A stretch of 13,508 bases of DNA from Deltaproteobacteria bacterium (lineage in GTDB: Bacteria; Desulfobacterota; Desulfobacteria; Desulfobacterales; JAUVKB01), in NCBI GenBank assembly GCA_030596405.1, contig JAUVKB010000037.1, positions 1 to 13,508 on the forward strand. The letters are read 5' to 3'. Of the stretch, positions 1 to 7,837 are shown in pieces. Under the pieces are notes generated by a model. It saw only the letters and a program-made list of their open reading frames with translations, was not told where the DNA came from and did no database searches. The translations under genes and the position numbers were made by a program. Position 1 is the first letter of the stretch. Each line of letters starts with the position of its first letter.

Positions 1-1
1 A

Positions 2-1177
2 AAATTAAAAAAAAGAGGTATAAAACATTCAATACTGAATGCAAAGAACCATGAAAAAGAGGCCGAAGTGATTTCCATGGCCGGCCAGAAGGGGGTTGTG
101 ACCATATCGACAAACATGGCCGGCAGGGGGACTGATATAGTCCTTGGAGAGGGAGTGACGGAGCTTGGCGGGCTCCATATAATCGGGACCGAAAGGCACG
201 AAAGCCGGCGCATAGATAATCAGCTCAGAGGACGTTCCGGAAGGCAGGGCGACCCGGGATCGTCCCGTTTTTATCTTTCCTTAGAGGATGATCTTTTACG
301 GATATTCGGCGGGGAACGGATAGGCGGTTTTATGGAAAAACTCGGGATGGAAGAGGGCGAACCCATAGAACATAATCTGATAAGCAAGGCGATAGAAAAT
401 GCCCAGTCAAAGGTGGAAGGCCATAATTTTGATATTCGAAAGCAGCTTATTGAATATGACGATGTTATGAACCAGCAAAGGGAGGTCATTTACCACCAGC
501 GGCGGGAAGCTCTGAACGGGAACAGCCTGGAAACCTTCATAAAAGATATGATTCTGGAAAAGGCTGAAGATATTGCCGAAGTTTTTGCGGACGAAAAAAT
601 ATTTCCTGAGGAATGGGATTTAAAAGGACTTAAGGAAGCGGTGTTCAAACAGTTTAACCTGCGCCTGGATATTGATGACGATACTTTGGATGGATTGAAC
701 AAAGAGGGCCTGGCGCGTCTTGTCTCTGATTCGGCATTAAAGTCGTATGATGAAAAAGCGGCCCTGATCGGAGAAAAAGATTGCGGGAACCTGGAACGTA
801 TCGTTATGCTGCAGACCGTGGATAATCTGTGGAAAGATCATCTTCTTTCCATGGATCACTTAAAAGAAGGGATCGGTCTTAGAGGCTATGCCCAGCAGAA
901 TCCTTTGATTGTTTATAAAAAGGAGGGGTTTGAGATGTTCCAGGATCTGATTTCCAGGATTAAGGAAGAGACCCTGGAGATTTTGTTCAGGATACAGATC
1001 GCCGAACCTGAAAAGATAGATGAAATGCGACGACCGAAAGAGCAGAACCTTGTGTTGTCGCACGGTGACGGAGAAGAAAAGAAGAAACCGGTCAAACGGA
1101 GTGGGAAAAAAATCGGCAGAAACGATCCATGCCCCTGCGGGAGCGGCAGGAAGTATAAAAAATGCTGCGGGCTGTAA
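2..1177 (+). CDS. secA: SecA preprotein translocase ATPase, C-terminal part (5' end outside window)
   Basis: SecA is the cytosolic ATPase that pushes unfolded preproteins through SecYEG. The frame is open from base 2, giving 391 residues, a little under half of a usual SecA, so the gene is cut by the window edge and is not a short protein starting at the in-frame GTG at 68. Visible in order are the end of NBD2 with helicase motif V (TNMAGRGTDI, about 113-142) and motif VI (QLRGRSGRQGDPGSSRF, about 221-271); the start of the helical scaffold (VEGHNFDIRKQLIEYDDVMNQQ, about 413-480); the wing and scaffold region; and a C-terminal zinc-binding tail CPCGSGRKYKKCC (1130-1168), the Cys set that binds zinc and contacts SecB or ribosomes in characterised SecA proteins. 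Nothing is broken. clpS starts 28 bp downstream on the same strand. Confidence 0.98.
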   Translation, partial: KLKKRGIKHSILNAKNHEKEAEVISMAGQKGVVTISTNMAGRGTDIVLGEGVTELGGLHIIGTERHESRRIDNQLRGRSGRQGDPGSSRFYLSLEDDLLRIFGGERIGGFMEKLGMEEGEPIEHNLISKAIENAQSKVEGHNFDIRKQLIEYDDVMNQQREVIYHQRREALNGNSLETFIKDMILEKAEDIAEVFADEKIFPEEWDLKGLKEAVFKQFNLRLDIDDDTLDGLNKEGLARLVSDSALKSYDEKAALIGEKDCGNLERIVMLQTVDNLWKDHLLSMDHLKEGIGLRGYAQQNPLIVYKKEGFEMFQDLISRIKEETLEILFRIQIAEPEKIDEMRRPKEQNLVLSHGDGEEKKKPVKRSGKKIGRNDPCPCGSGRKYKKCCGL

Positions 1178-1205
1178 AAAATTTTGTTATTTGGGGAATT
1201 GTTAA

Positions 1206-1520
1206 ATGGACATATCAGATACCAAAGCAAAAGAGGGGATAAAATCCGGGATCGAAGAGGATGTTGTTGAGCCTCTCATGTATAAGGTTTTGCTCCACAA
1301 TGATGATTATACAACAATGGATTTTGTAGTCGATATCTTGATGTCTGTATTTAATAAATCAGCGGACAGAGCGGTGGAGATTATGTTGAACGTCCACCAT
1401 AAAGGGATCGGTCTTTGCGGTATTTATATCTGTGAAGTGGCTGAAACCAAGGTGAAAAATGTTCATGTTATTGCCCGTGAAAACGGGTTTCCGCTTAAAT
1501 GTTCCATGGAAAAGGATTAG
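1206..1520 (+). CDS. clpS: ClpS, N-degron adaptor for ClpAP
   Basis: ClpS binds proteins with N-terminal Leu, Phe, Tyr or Trp and hands them to ClpA. The protein has 104 residues, the usual size. A flexible N-terminal arm (1-23) is followed by the conserved core: YKVLLHNDDYTTMDFVV (26-42), whose Asn32-Asp33-Asp34 correspond to residues that hold the substrate amino group, and LNVHHKGIGLCGIY (61-74), carrying the pocket His. It ends with the typical ARENGFPLKCSMEKD. The ATG at 1206 follows a GGGGA at about 1193-1197, a reasonable ribosome-binding site. clpA begins 4 bp after the stop, so the two are almost certainly co-transcribed and translationally coupled. Family assignment is secure from the sequence; specificity for bulky hydrophobic N-termini is family knowledge. 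Confidence 0.98.
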   Translation: MDISDTKAKEGIKSGIEEDVVEPLMYKVLLHNDDYTTMDFVVDILMSVFNKSADRAVEIMLNVHHKGIGLCGIYICEVAETKVKNVHVIARENGFPLKCSMEKD

Positions 1521-1524
1521 GGGC

Positions 1525-3762
1525 ATGATCAGCAAAGAACTTAGCGCAACACTCGGTTTTGCGGTTAATGAAGCCAAAAAAAGGCACCATGAATACGTTT
1601 GTATCGAACATGTTCTTTTTGCAATCCTGCATGACGGTGAAGGTGTGAAGATTGTTGAAAACTGCGGGGGCAATGTCGGGAATATTAAAAATAGCCTTGA
1701 AGAGTTTTTCAAAAAGCATATGGAGCGTATACCGGAAGGGGATGAATATGTGCTCCAGCAGACCCTCGGTTTTCAAAGAGTGATCCAGAGAGCGGTGCAG
1801 CATGTGCGTTTTGTCGACAAAAAGGAGGTTGTTGTCGGCGACATACTGGCGTCCTTTTTACAGGAAAAGGGCGCTTATGCCGCATATTTTTTAATGGTTG
1901 AAGGCATTACGCGTTTTGATATTTTAAGTTTTATATCTCACGGAGTCCAAAAGCCGCTTTACAGGCAGGGGCAGGGATTGTTTGCCAAAACAGGCCCTGT
2001 AAAGAAAAAAAAGAAAGCAGATCCTCTTGAACTTTTTACCGTAGATCTTGTTCAGCGCGCAGCTTTGGGAAAGCTGGATCCGCTTATCGGCCGAGAACCC
2101 GAGATGGAACGTATACTTCAGGTGCTCTGCAGGAGACGGAAGAACAATCCTGTTTTCGTGGGCGACCCAGGAGTGGGGAAGACTGCTCTGGCCGAAGGGT
2201 TGGCCCTTAAGCTTTATGAAGGATCTGTTCCCGACATATTAAAAAATGTGCGTATATTTTCACTTGACCTTGGTTCGCTTCTTGCCGGCACAAAATTTCG
2301 CGGTGATTTTGAGAAACGTTTAAAGGGAGTTATTGCGGCGCTTGAGAAGAGAAAAGATGCGATTTTGTTTATTGACGAAATACATGCGATAGTCGGCGCC
2401 GGAGCCACCAGCAGCGGTTCCATGGATGCCTCAAACATCTTGAAACCGGTGATTGCAACAGGTGAACTAAGATGTATCGGTTCAACCACTTACGAAGAGT
2501 ATAAGAATTTTTTTGGAAAGGATCGCGCCTTATCACGCCGTTTTGAAAAGATTGAACTTGCGGAACCCTCTGTCACGGAAACTTATAAGATATTAAAAGG
2601 GTTAAAGGCCGGGTATGAAGCTCACCACGGGATCGTCTATACGGATGCGGCGCTTAAGGCAGCGTCTGAACTGTCCGCTAAATATATCAACGACCGTTAT
2701 TTGCCGGACAAGGCCATTGATGTTATCGATGAGGCAGGTGCGGTTATAAGGCTTTCCGGTTCATCCGTCAGAAAGAAGATACATCCGTCCGACATTGAAA
2801 AGATTGTGGCGAAGATGGCTAAAATCCCCGCCCAGAGCGTTTCAACGCCGGACAGGGCAAAACTTGAATCCCTGGAAGAAAGATTGAAACAGGTTGTTTT
2901 CGGGCAGGATAACGCGATAAAATCGCTTGTAACTTCGATTAAGCGCACGCGGGCCGGTTTGGGAACGCCCGGCAAACCGATAGGGTCGTTTTTGTTTACA
3001 GGCCCCACCGGTGTCGGAAAGACCGAAGCGGCAAAACAGCTTGCCTTGCTTATGGGAGTCCATTTTGTCCGTTTTGATATGAGTGAGTATATGGAAAAGC
3101 ATGCGGTGGCGCGTCTGATCGGCGCGCCTCCCGGTTATATCGGTTTTGAACAGGGAGGGCTTTTAACCGATGATATCAGGAGACACCCGCATAGCGTTCT
3201 TCTTCTTGACGAGATCGACAAGGCCCATATAGACTTGTTTAATATTTTGCTCCAGGTGCTGGATTATGCCTCGCTGACCGACAATAACGGGAAGAAGGCC
3301 GATTTCAGGAACGTTATTGTTATCATGACTTCAAATGCCGGGGCAAGGGAGATGAACACGCCGGCCATCGGTTTTGGCGATGTATATGAAGATACAAAAA
3401 GCAAGGGGAAAAAGGCTGTTGAAAAATTTTTCAGCCCTGAATTCAGGAACCGTTTAGACGGCATAATTACGTTTAACTCATTGAGTGTTTCAGTCATGGG
3501 AAAAGTCGTGGACAAGTTTATGGCGGAGATAAATGAGCAACTTGCCGCTAAAAAAGTCTCTCTTGTTCTTTCTTCCAAAGCGCGGACATGGCTGGCCAAA
3601 AAAGGGCATGATCCGCTCTATGGCGCAAGACCGCTTGCCCGATTGCTGCAAGAGAAGATCAAGGACGCGCTTGCCGATCAGATCCTGTTCGGTCAACTTG
3701 CACGCGGAGGAGAGGTGCGCATCGATATCAAAGGCGACAATCTAGTCTTTGATTATAGATAA
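1525..3762 (+). CDS. clpA: ClpA, AAA+ unfoldase subunit of ClpAP protease
   Basis: ClpA is a hexameric double-ring unfoldase that threads substrates into ClpP. From the ATG at 1525 it has 745 residues, close to E. coli ClpA (758). The frame extends upstream to 1459 inside clpS, but the ClpA N-domain begins with MISKELSATLGFAV at 1525, matching the family. Visible are the N-domain that docks ClpS (about 1-140); a Lys-rich linker (about 165-172); AAA1 with Walker A GDPGVGKT (213-220) and Walker B IDEIH (283-287); AAA2 with Walker A GPTGVGKT (493-500) and Walker B LLLDEIDKAH with Asp562-Glu563; and the ClpP-docking loop Ile615-Gly616-Phe617, the position of the IGL loop of E. coli ClpA. The middle region is too short for ClpB or ClpC M-domains. 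No clpP lies in the window. aat starts 10 bp later. Confidence 0.97.
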   Translation: MISKELSATLGFAVNEAKKRHHEYVCIEHVLFAILHDGEGVKIVENCGGNVGNIKNSLEEFFKKHMERIPEGDEYVLQQTLGFQRVIQRAVQHVRFVDKKEVVVGDILASFLQEKGAYAAYFLMVEGITRFDILSFISHGVQKPLYRQGQGLFAKTGPVKKKKKADPLELFTVDLVQRAALGKLDPLIGREPEMERILQVLCRRRKNNPVFVGDPGVGKTALAEGLALKLYEGSVPDILKNVRIFSLDLGSLLAGTKFRGDFEKRLKGVIAALEKRKDAILFIDEIHAIVGAGATSSGSMDASNILKPVIATGELRCIGSTTYEEYKNFFGKDRALSRRFEKIELAEPSVTETYKILKGLKAGYEAHHGIVYTDAALKAASELSAKYINDRYLPDKAIDVIDEAGAVIRLSGSSVRKKIHPSDIEKIVAKMAKIPAQSVSTPDRAKLESLEERLKQVVFGQDNAIKSLVTSIKRTRAGLGTPGKPIGSFLFTGPTGVGKTEAAKQLALLMGVHFVRFDMSEYMEKHAVARLIGAPPGYIGFEQGGLLTDDIRRHPHSVLLLDEIDKAHIDLFNILLQVLDYASLTDNNGKKADFRNVIVIMTSNAGAREMNTPAIGFGDVYEDTKSKGKKAVEKFFSPEFRNRLDGIITFNSLSVSVMGKVVDKFMAEINEQLAAKKVSLVLSSKARTWLAKKGHDPLYGARPLARLLQEKIKDALADQILFGQLARGGEVRIDIKGDNLVFDYR

Positions 3763-3772
3763 ACGGGTTAAT

Positions 3773-4525
3773 ATGCCGATTTTTCTTTTACCCGAGGAAA
3801 AGCCTGATGAAAAGATTGATGAAAAGATTGTTTTCCCTCCTCCCCATCTTTCCAGAAAAGACGGCCTGCTTGCGGTAGGCGGTGATTTGAGCAAAAAACG
3901 TCTCCTTCTTGCATACGCTATGGGCATATTTCCGTGGTTTTCAGAGGGTGAGCCGATCATGTGGTGGTCGCCGGACCCTCGTCTTGTCTTGTATCCCCGG
4001 GAACTTAAGCTTTCAAAAAGTCTTGTAAAGACAATCAAAAAAGGTATGTTTAAAATAACCGTTGATTCGGCTTTTAAGCAGGTGATAAATTCATGCGCCC
4101 AGGTTCGTTTACAGAATAATTGTTTACAGAATAATCAATTGTATAACAGGCGATTCTATAAGAATCGGGGGACATGGATCGTTGATGATATGATAAAAGC
4201 TTATACCGATCTTCATGAATCGGGTTTTGCCCATTCCGTGGAAGCATGGTATAAAGGAGAGCTGGCGGGAGGATTATACGGCGTTTCCCTTGGGAGGTGT
4301 TTTTTCGGAGAATCGATGTTTATATACAAAAGCAACGCCTCAAAAGTAGCCTTTGTCGCATTGGCGCAGCATCTTAAGGCATTGTCGTTTGATATGATAG
4401 ACTGCCAGCAGACCACGGAGCATTTAATCCGTTTCGGAGCAAGAGAGATATCGAGAAACAGTTTTTTAAAGCAGCTTGAAATGTCTTTGAAATTTCCGAC
4501 TATCAGAGGCAAATGGTCTTTTTAA
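3773..4525 (+). CDS. aat: Leucyl/phenylalanyl-tRNA-protein transferase
   Basis: Aat transfers Leu or Phe from charged tRNA onto proteins with N-terminal Arg or Lys, making ClpS-readable N-degrons in the cytosol. The ATG at 3773 gives MPIFLLPEE, a typical family start, and 250 residues; an upstream in-frame TTG at 3749 lies inside clpA. Diagnostic motifs are FPPPHL (21-26), GLLAVGGDLS (31-40), GIFPWF (51-56, Trp55 matching E. coli Trp49), WWSPDPR, RGTWI, GESMF with Glu180 (E. coli Glu156) and DCQ with Gln212 (E. coli Gln188). The Glu-Gln spacing of 32 equals that of E. coli. The offset from E. coli rises from 6 to 24 residues between Trp55 and Glu180, so about 18 extra residues lie before RGTWI, built partly from a tandem duplication. 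The N-terminus also holds a DEKI-DEKI duplication. Position after clpSA places it in the same pathway. Confidence 0.96.
   Translation: MPIFLLPEEKPDEKIDEKIVFPPPHLSRKDGLLAVGGDLSKKRLLLAYAMGIFPWFSEGEPIMWWSPDPRLVLYPRELKLSKSLVKTIKKGMFKITVDSAFKQVINSCAQVRLQNNCLQNNQLYNRRFYKNRGTWIVDDMIKAYTDLHESGFAHSVEAWYKGELAGGLYGVSLGRCFFGESMFIYKSNASKVAFVALAQHLKALSFDMIDCQQTTEHLIRFGAREISRNSFLKQLEMSLKFPTIRGKWSF
3806..3829 (+). repeat. 12-bp tandem duplication in aat N-terminus
   Basis: The unit gatgaaaagatt occurs twice in perfect tandem (3806-3817 and 3818-3829), coding for DEKI-DEKI just before the conserved VFPPPHL segment. Being 12 bp, it keeps the reading frame. It lengthens the variable N-terminal leader of Aat and should not touch the catalytic core. 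Confidence 0.95.
4107..4136 (+). repeat. 15-bp tandem duplication in aat
   Basis: Two copies of gtttacagaataat plus one variable base (4107-4121 and 4122-4136; 14 of 15 bases identical) code for the overlapping repeats LQNNC and LQNNQ. They form part of an Asn/Gln-rich insertion of about 18 residues relative to E. coli Aat, just before the RGTWI motif. The unit length keeps the frame. Confidence 0.93.
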
Positions 4526-4572
4526 GCCTGATCGAGTCGGATTAACCGGTTAACAAACATTAAGATCTATAT
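4526..4572 (+). other. aat-gspE gap with 12-bp perfect palindrome
   Basis: This 47-bp gap separates the N-degron cassette from the T2SS genes. It contains the perfect palindrome ttaaccggttaa (4542-4553), which could be a site for a dimeric DNA-binding protein but may be chance. No T-run follows it, so it is not a typical Rho-independent terminator. I found no convincing -35/-10 pair here and no clear Shine-Dalgarno sequence in front of the gspE ATG. Confidence 0.4.
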
Positions 4573-6108
4573 ATGGACAAGAAATTCAAAACAAACAGCG
4601 TATTTTATAATGACTATCCCAAGGAACCGCTTGTCCTTGAGAACCTGTCTGTAAAGTTCATGAAACAGTCAAAGTTTATCCCTTTGGAGATTAAAGAGGA
4701 TACTCTCTGCATCGCCGTGGCCGATCAGTCCGATTATTATACAATCGATGCCTTAAAACTCGCTTTTGGCCTGAATATTGAAACATATGAAGGCAAAGAG
4801 GAAGACATTCTTGAAGCTATTGAGAGATTATACGGCGCAGGGAGCCAGTCTATTGAAACGATCATCGAGGAAGCAGGGAAAGACATTTATGATTTAACCG
4901 CAGGCGGGCAAGACGATGTCGACCATTTAAGGGACATGGCCTCGGAAGCTCCGATCATAAGGCTTGTGAACAGGCTTATCTTGAACGCTATAGAGAGCAG
5001 GGCCAGTGATATCCATTTTGAACCTTTTGAAGATCAATTTAAGGTTAGATACCGCATAGACGGTGTGCTGCATAACGTGGAGTCCCCGCCGAGCCGTATG
5101 CAGGCCGCGATAATTTCCAGGGTCAAGATCATGGCAAAGCTGGATATTGCGGAAAGGCGGCTTCCTCAAGACGGCAGAATTAAGCTCAAGATTTCAGACA
5201 AGGAGATAGATTTCAGAGTTTCAACAATTCCGACTCTTTTTGGAGAAAGTCTCGTCATGAGAATACTTGACAGAGACACCCTTGTTCTTGATCTGGAAAA
5301 ACTCGGTTTTCCCCACGACATGCTTGCGCAATATATAGAGCTGATATCCATGCCCTACGGGATGATACTGGTTACAGGCCCTACTGGAAGCGGAAAGACA
5401 TCGACACTGTATACCACTCTGGCCAGGATAAATTCTGCGGAAAACAAGATCATAACATTAGAAGATCCTGTGGAATACCAATTAAGAGGGGTCAACCAGA
5501 TTCAGGTCAACCCAAAGATCGGATTAACCTTTGCCGGAGGACTCCGTTCCATTGTGCGCCAGGATCCCGATATAATACTGGTGGGAGAAATAAGAGATAA
5601 AGAGACTGCGGAGATTGCCATACAGTCGGCTCTTACCGGCCATCTGCTTTTCAGCACTTTGCATACCAACGACGCCGCGGGCGCTGTTACCAGGCTTCTT
5701 GATATGGGTGTGGAAACTTTTTTGCTAAGCTCAACGCTTCTGGGCATTTTAGCCCAAAGACTTGTCAGGGTTATCTGCCAAAATTGCAAAGAGCGGATCG
5801 AGCCTGATGAAAAACTGTTAAAAGGTATGAATCTTACTCCTGATGAATCAGGAAAAATTTCGTTTTACCGCGGCAGAGGATGTGAAGAATGCAGAAATAC
5901 CGGTTTTAAAGGAAGAATGGCAATTTTTGAATATCTTCCGGTGGGTGATGATGTAAGAAGAGAAATCGTTGCGCGGTCAAGCACTGAAAAGATAAAAAAG
6001 ACCGCTATAGATAAGGGTATGATTACTTTGAGGCAGGATGGGTGGCGGAAAGTAAAAGAAGGTATAACGACCATTTCCGAAGTGCTTCGGGTTACCCTCG
6101 AGAGATAA
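4573..6108 (+). CDS. gspE: T2SS assembly ATPase GspE
   Basis: GspE is the cytoplasmic hexameric ATPase that powers pseudopilus assembly, anchored to the membrane by GspL. It has 511 residues, normal for the family. An N-terminal N1E/T2SSE_N-like domain (about 15-95) is followed by the conserved SDIHFEP segment (about 144-150) and the RecA-like ATPase: Walker A GPTGSGKT (269-276), Asp box LEDPVEY (Glu297-Asp298), Walker B DPDIILVGEIRD with catalytic Glu339, and His box LTGHLLFSTLHTND (His357 onward). A tetracysteine zinc module is present: Cys402-x2-Cys405 and Cys437-x2-Cys440, typical of GspE. PilB-type pilus ATPases share these motifs; the neighbouring five pseudopilin genes make T2SS the better call. 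The ATG at 4573 lacks a clear ribosome-binding site. Its last codons, stop and downstream bases form the first unit of a repeat array. Confidence 0.97.
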   Translation: MDKKFKTNSVFYNDYPKEPLVLENLSVKFMKQSKFIPLEIKEDTLCIAVADQSDYYTIDALKLAFGLNIETYEGKEEDILEAIERLYGAGSQSIETIIEEAGKDIYDLTAGGQDDVDHLRDMASEAPIIRLVNRLILNAIESRASDIHFEPFEDQFKVRYRIDGVLHNVESPPSRMQAAIISRVKIMAKLDIAERRLPQDGRIKLKISDKEIDFRVSTIPTLFGESLVMRILDRDTLVLDLEKLGFPHDMLAQYIELISMPYGMILVTGPTGSGKTSTLYTTLARINSAENKIITLEDPVEYQLRGVNQIQVNPKIGLTFAGGLRSIVRQDPDIILVGEIRDKETAEIAIQSALTGHLLFSTLHTNDAAGAVTRLLDMGVETFLLSSTLLGILAQRLVRVICQNCKERIEPDEKLLKGMNLTPDESGKISFYRGRGCEECRNTGFKGRMAIFEYLPVGDDVRREIVARSSTEKIKKTAIDKGMITLRQDGWRKVKEGITTISEVLRVTLER

Positions 6109-6142
6109 AGATGGAAAGATAAAATATAGAGAGATAAAGATG
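6100..6142 (+). repeat. Three-unit 14-15 bp array across the gspE/gspF junction
   Basis: The 14-mer gagagataaagatg occurs at 6100-6113, covering the gspE stop and a following ATG, and again at 6129-6142, ending in the gspF ATG. The 15 bases between (6114-6128, gaaagataaaatata) look like a diverged third copy. The first copy's ATG opens a three-codon ORF (Met-Glu-Arg-stop, 6111-6122) before the true gspF start. Confidence 0.88.
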
Positions 6143-7369
6143 TCTGAATACGCATACAAGGCAACAGACAGATCCGGCAAGGTTGTCAAAGGCATTCTTG
6201 ACGCCGGAGACGAGAAGTCAGTGGCATCCGAGCTCCACGAAATGGGGTATATTCCCATAAGGATCCGCACGGCTGAAAAAAAGGCAGGCAAGCTCGGGTA
6301 TAACTTTTCAGATAGTCTTCTTTCCATCTTCAACAGGGTGTCAACCAAGGATGTGCTGTTGTTTACACAGGACCTTTCATCCCTGCTGGAAGCCGGTCTC
6401 CCCATAGACAGGAGTTTGTCCATACTTATTGATGTTGCGGAAAAGGAAAAGTTTAAAGAGATCATCCGTGATGTTTTGAAAAATGTTCAGGGAGGAAGTT
6501 ATCTATCGGATGCCCTGGCAAAATATCCCAGGATCTTTTCCAAATTTTATGTAAACATGGTAAGGGCGGGCGAAGCAGGAGGCGTTCTTGAAGACGTTCT
6601 TGACAGGTTGGGCGAATTTCTGGAAAATTCCCAGGATCTGAAAGAATATCTTCAGTCCGCTTTGGTTTACCCGCTGTTTCTTGTTTTTGTGGGCGGGATA
6701 TCGATCATTATTCTGATGACCTTTGTTATCCCTAAATTTTCTATTATTTTTTCAGATCTTGGCCAGTCGATACCAGCGTCAACAAGGCTTTTGCTTGGAC
6801 TCAGCGAAATATTCAGACACTACTGGTGGGTCGTTATCGCTGTTGCCGCTGCCATCTGTTTCTTTTTGCGGCGGTATGCAAAAACAGTAAAAGGACGGTT
6901 AAAGATCGATTATTACAAGATCAATCTCCCGGTTGCGGGGGAACTTGTCAAAAAGATCGAGGTGGCCAGGTTTGCAAGGACTCTGGGAACCTTGACAAGA
7001 AGCGGTGTTCCGATTCTTGAGGCCATAACTCTGGTTAAGGGTATAATAGGCAACCGGGTTGTCGCTGGAACCATGGGAAAGATTCATGAAAGGGTCAAGG
7101 AGGGCGACAGGCTTTCAAAGCCTTTAAGCGAGGTCGGAATATTCCCTTCCCTTGCGATTCAGATGATTATCGTGGGTGAAGAGACCGGAAGGCTTGACGA
7201 GATGTTGTTGAAAGTGGCGGATAATTATGAGAAAGTTGTCAGAAACATGGTAAAAAGGTTTATCAGTTTTTTAGAGCCGGCCATGATACTTGTAATGGGG
7301 CTTGTGGTCGGCTTTATTGTCATATCAATGCTGATGGCCATATTCAGCATGAATGAAATGCCTTTTTAG
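6140..7369 (+). CDS. gspF: T2SS inner-membrane platform protein GspF
   Basis: GspF is the polytopic platform protein on which GspE acts to extract and assemble pseudopilins. It has 409 residues, the usual length. The N-terminus SEYAYKATDRSGKVVKGIL is typical of GspF. Two T2SSF domains follow (about 70-195 and 273-395), each with the family signature: VRAGEAGGVLEDVLDRL (141-157) and VGEETGRLDEMLLKVA (345-360). Predicted membrane segments are about 177-197, 227-244 and 380-404. The ATG at 6140 is the second-copy ATG of the junction repeat; the purine-rich gagataaag before it is only a weak Shine-Dalgarno. gspG follows after 24 bp. PilC of type IV pili is homologous, but the context favours T2SS. 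Confidence 0.97.
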   Translation: MSEYAYKATDRSGKVVKGILDAGDEKSVASELHEMGYIPIRIRTAEKKAGKLGYNFSDSLLSIFNRVSTKDVLLFTQDLSSLLEAGLPIDRSLSILIDVAEKEKFKEIIRDVLKNVQGGSYLSDALAKYPRIFSKFYVNMVRAGEAGGVLEDVLDRLGEFLENSQDLKEYLQSALVYPLFLVFVGGISIIILMTFVIPKFSIIFSDLGQSIPASTRLLLGLSEIFRHYWWVVIAVAAAICFFLRRYAKTVKGRLKIDYYKINLPVAGELVKKIEVARFARTLGTLTRSGVPILEAITLVKGIIGNRVVAGTMGKIHERVKEGDRLSKPLSEVGIFPSLAIQMIIVGEETGRLDEMLLKVADNYEKVVRNMVKRFISFLEPAMILVMGLVVGFIVISMLMAIFSMNEMPF

Positions 7370-7393
7370 TTTTGTCGAAAAAACGGGGAGCTT

Positions 7394-7837
7394 ATGGACG
7401 AAAATAAAAGAAACAGAAGAAAAGAGAAAGGTTTTACCCTTATAGAGCTGTTGATTGTCATGATTATTCTAGGTCTTCTGGCGGCGCTGGTGGGGCCGCG
7501 GATGTTCGGAAAGGTGGGAAAGTCCAAGCAGAGGGCGGCTAAAGCCCAGATATCTCTTTTTGAAACAGCGCTTGACACTTACAGGCTTGACGTCGGCAAG
7601 TACCCTGCAACGGAAGACGGCATTCAGGCGCTAAGAGAACAGCCTGATGATGTTAAAAACTGGGACGGCCCGTATCTTCCAAAGAATGTGCCGCTTGATC
7701 CATGGGGGAATCCTTATGTATATGAATGCCCGGGCGAGCACGGGGATTTTGATATTATATCCCTTGGCGCATACGGGAACCAGGATGGAGAAGATGAGGA
7801 CATGGATATTGTAAGCTGGAAAAATATCGGTGAATAA
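7394..7837 (+). CDS. gspG: Major pseudopilin GspG
   Basis: GspG is the main subunit of the periplasmic pseudopilus, processed by a prepilin peptidase (GspO/PilD, not in the window). It has 147 residues. The class III signal is RRKEKG^FTLIELLIVMIIL, with cleavage after Gly13, Phe14 as the new N-terminus and the conserved Glu5 of the mature protein (Glu18). The pseudopilin signatures YRLDVGKYPATEDGIQAL and PLDPWGNPYVY follow, then the C-terminal calcium loop. There, LGAYGNQDGEDEDMDI has Tyr127 where GspG proteins normally read LGADG; that Asp is a calcium ligand in characterised homologues. The loop is otherwise very acidic. The ATG at 7394 follows a good GGGGAG at 7385-7390. The stop overlaps the gspH start by 8 bp. 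Confidence 0.97.
   Translation: MDENKRNRRKEKGFTLIELLIVMIILGLLAALVGPRMFGKVGKSKQRAAKAQISLFETALDTYRLDVGKYPATEDGIQALREQPDDVKNWDGPYLPKNVPLDPWGNPYVYECPGEHGDFDIISLGAYGNQDGEDEDMDIVSWKNIGE

Noticed and set aside
1459..1524. Upstream in-frame extension of clpA into clpS
   Set aside because: The extension overlaps clpS codons in another frame and the ClpA N-domain begins at the ATG at 1525, directly after clpS.
3749..3772. TTG start for aat inside the end of clpA
   Set aside because: The ATG at 3773 gives the typical MPIF start of Aat; the TTG adds residues not seen in the family.
5977..6465. 162-codon antisense open frame over the gspE/gspF junction
   Set aside because: It mirrors well-supported genes on the + strand and has low-complexity composition with no recognisable motif.
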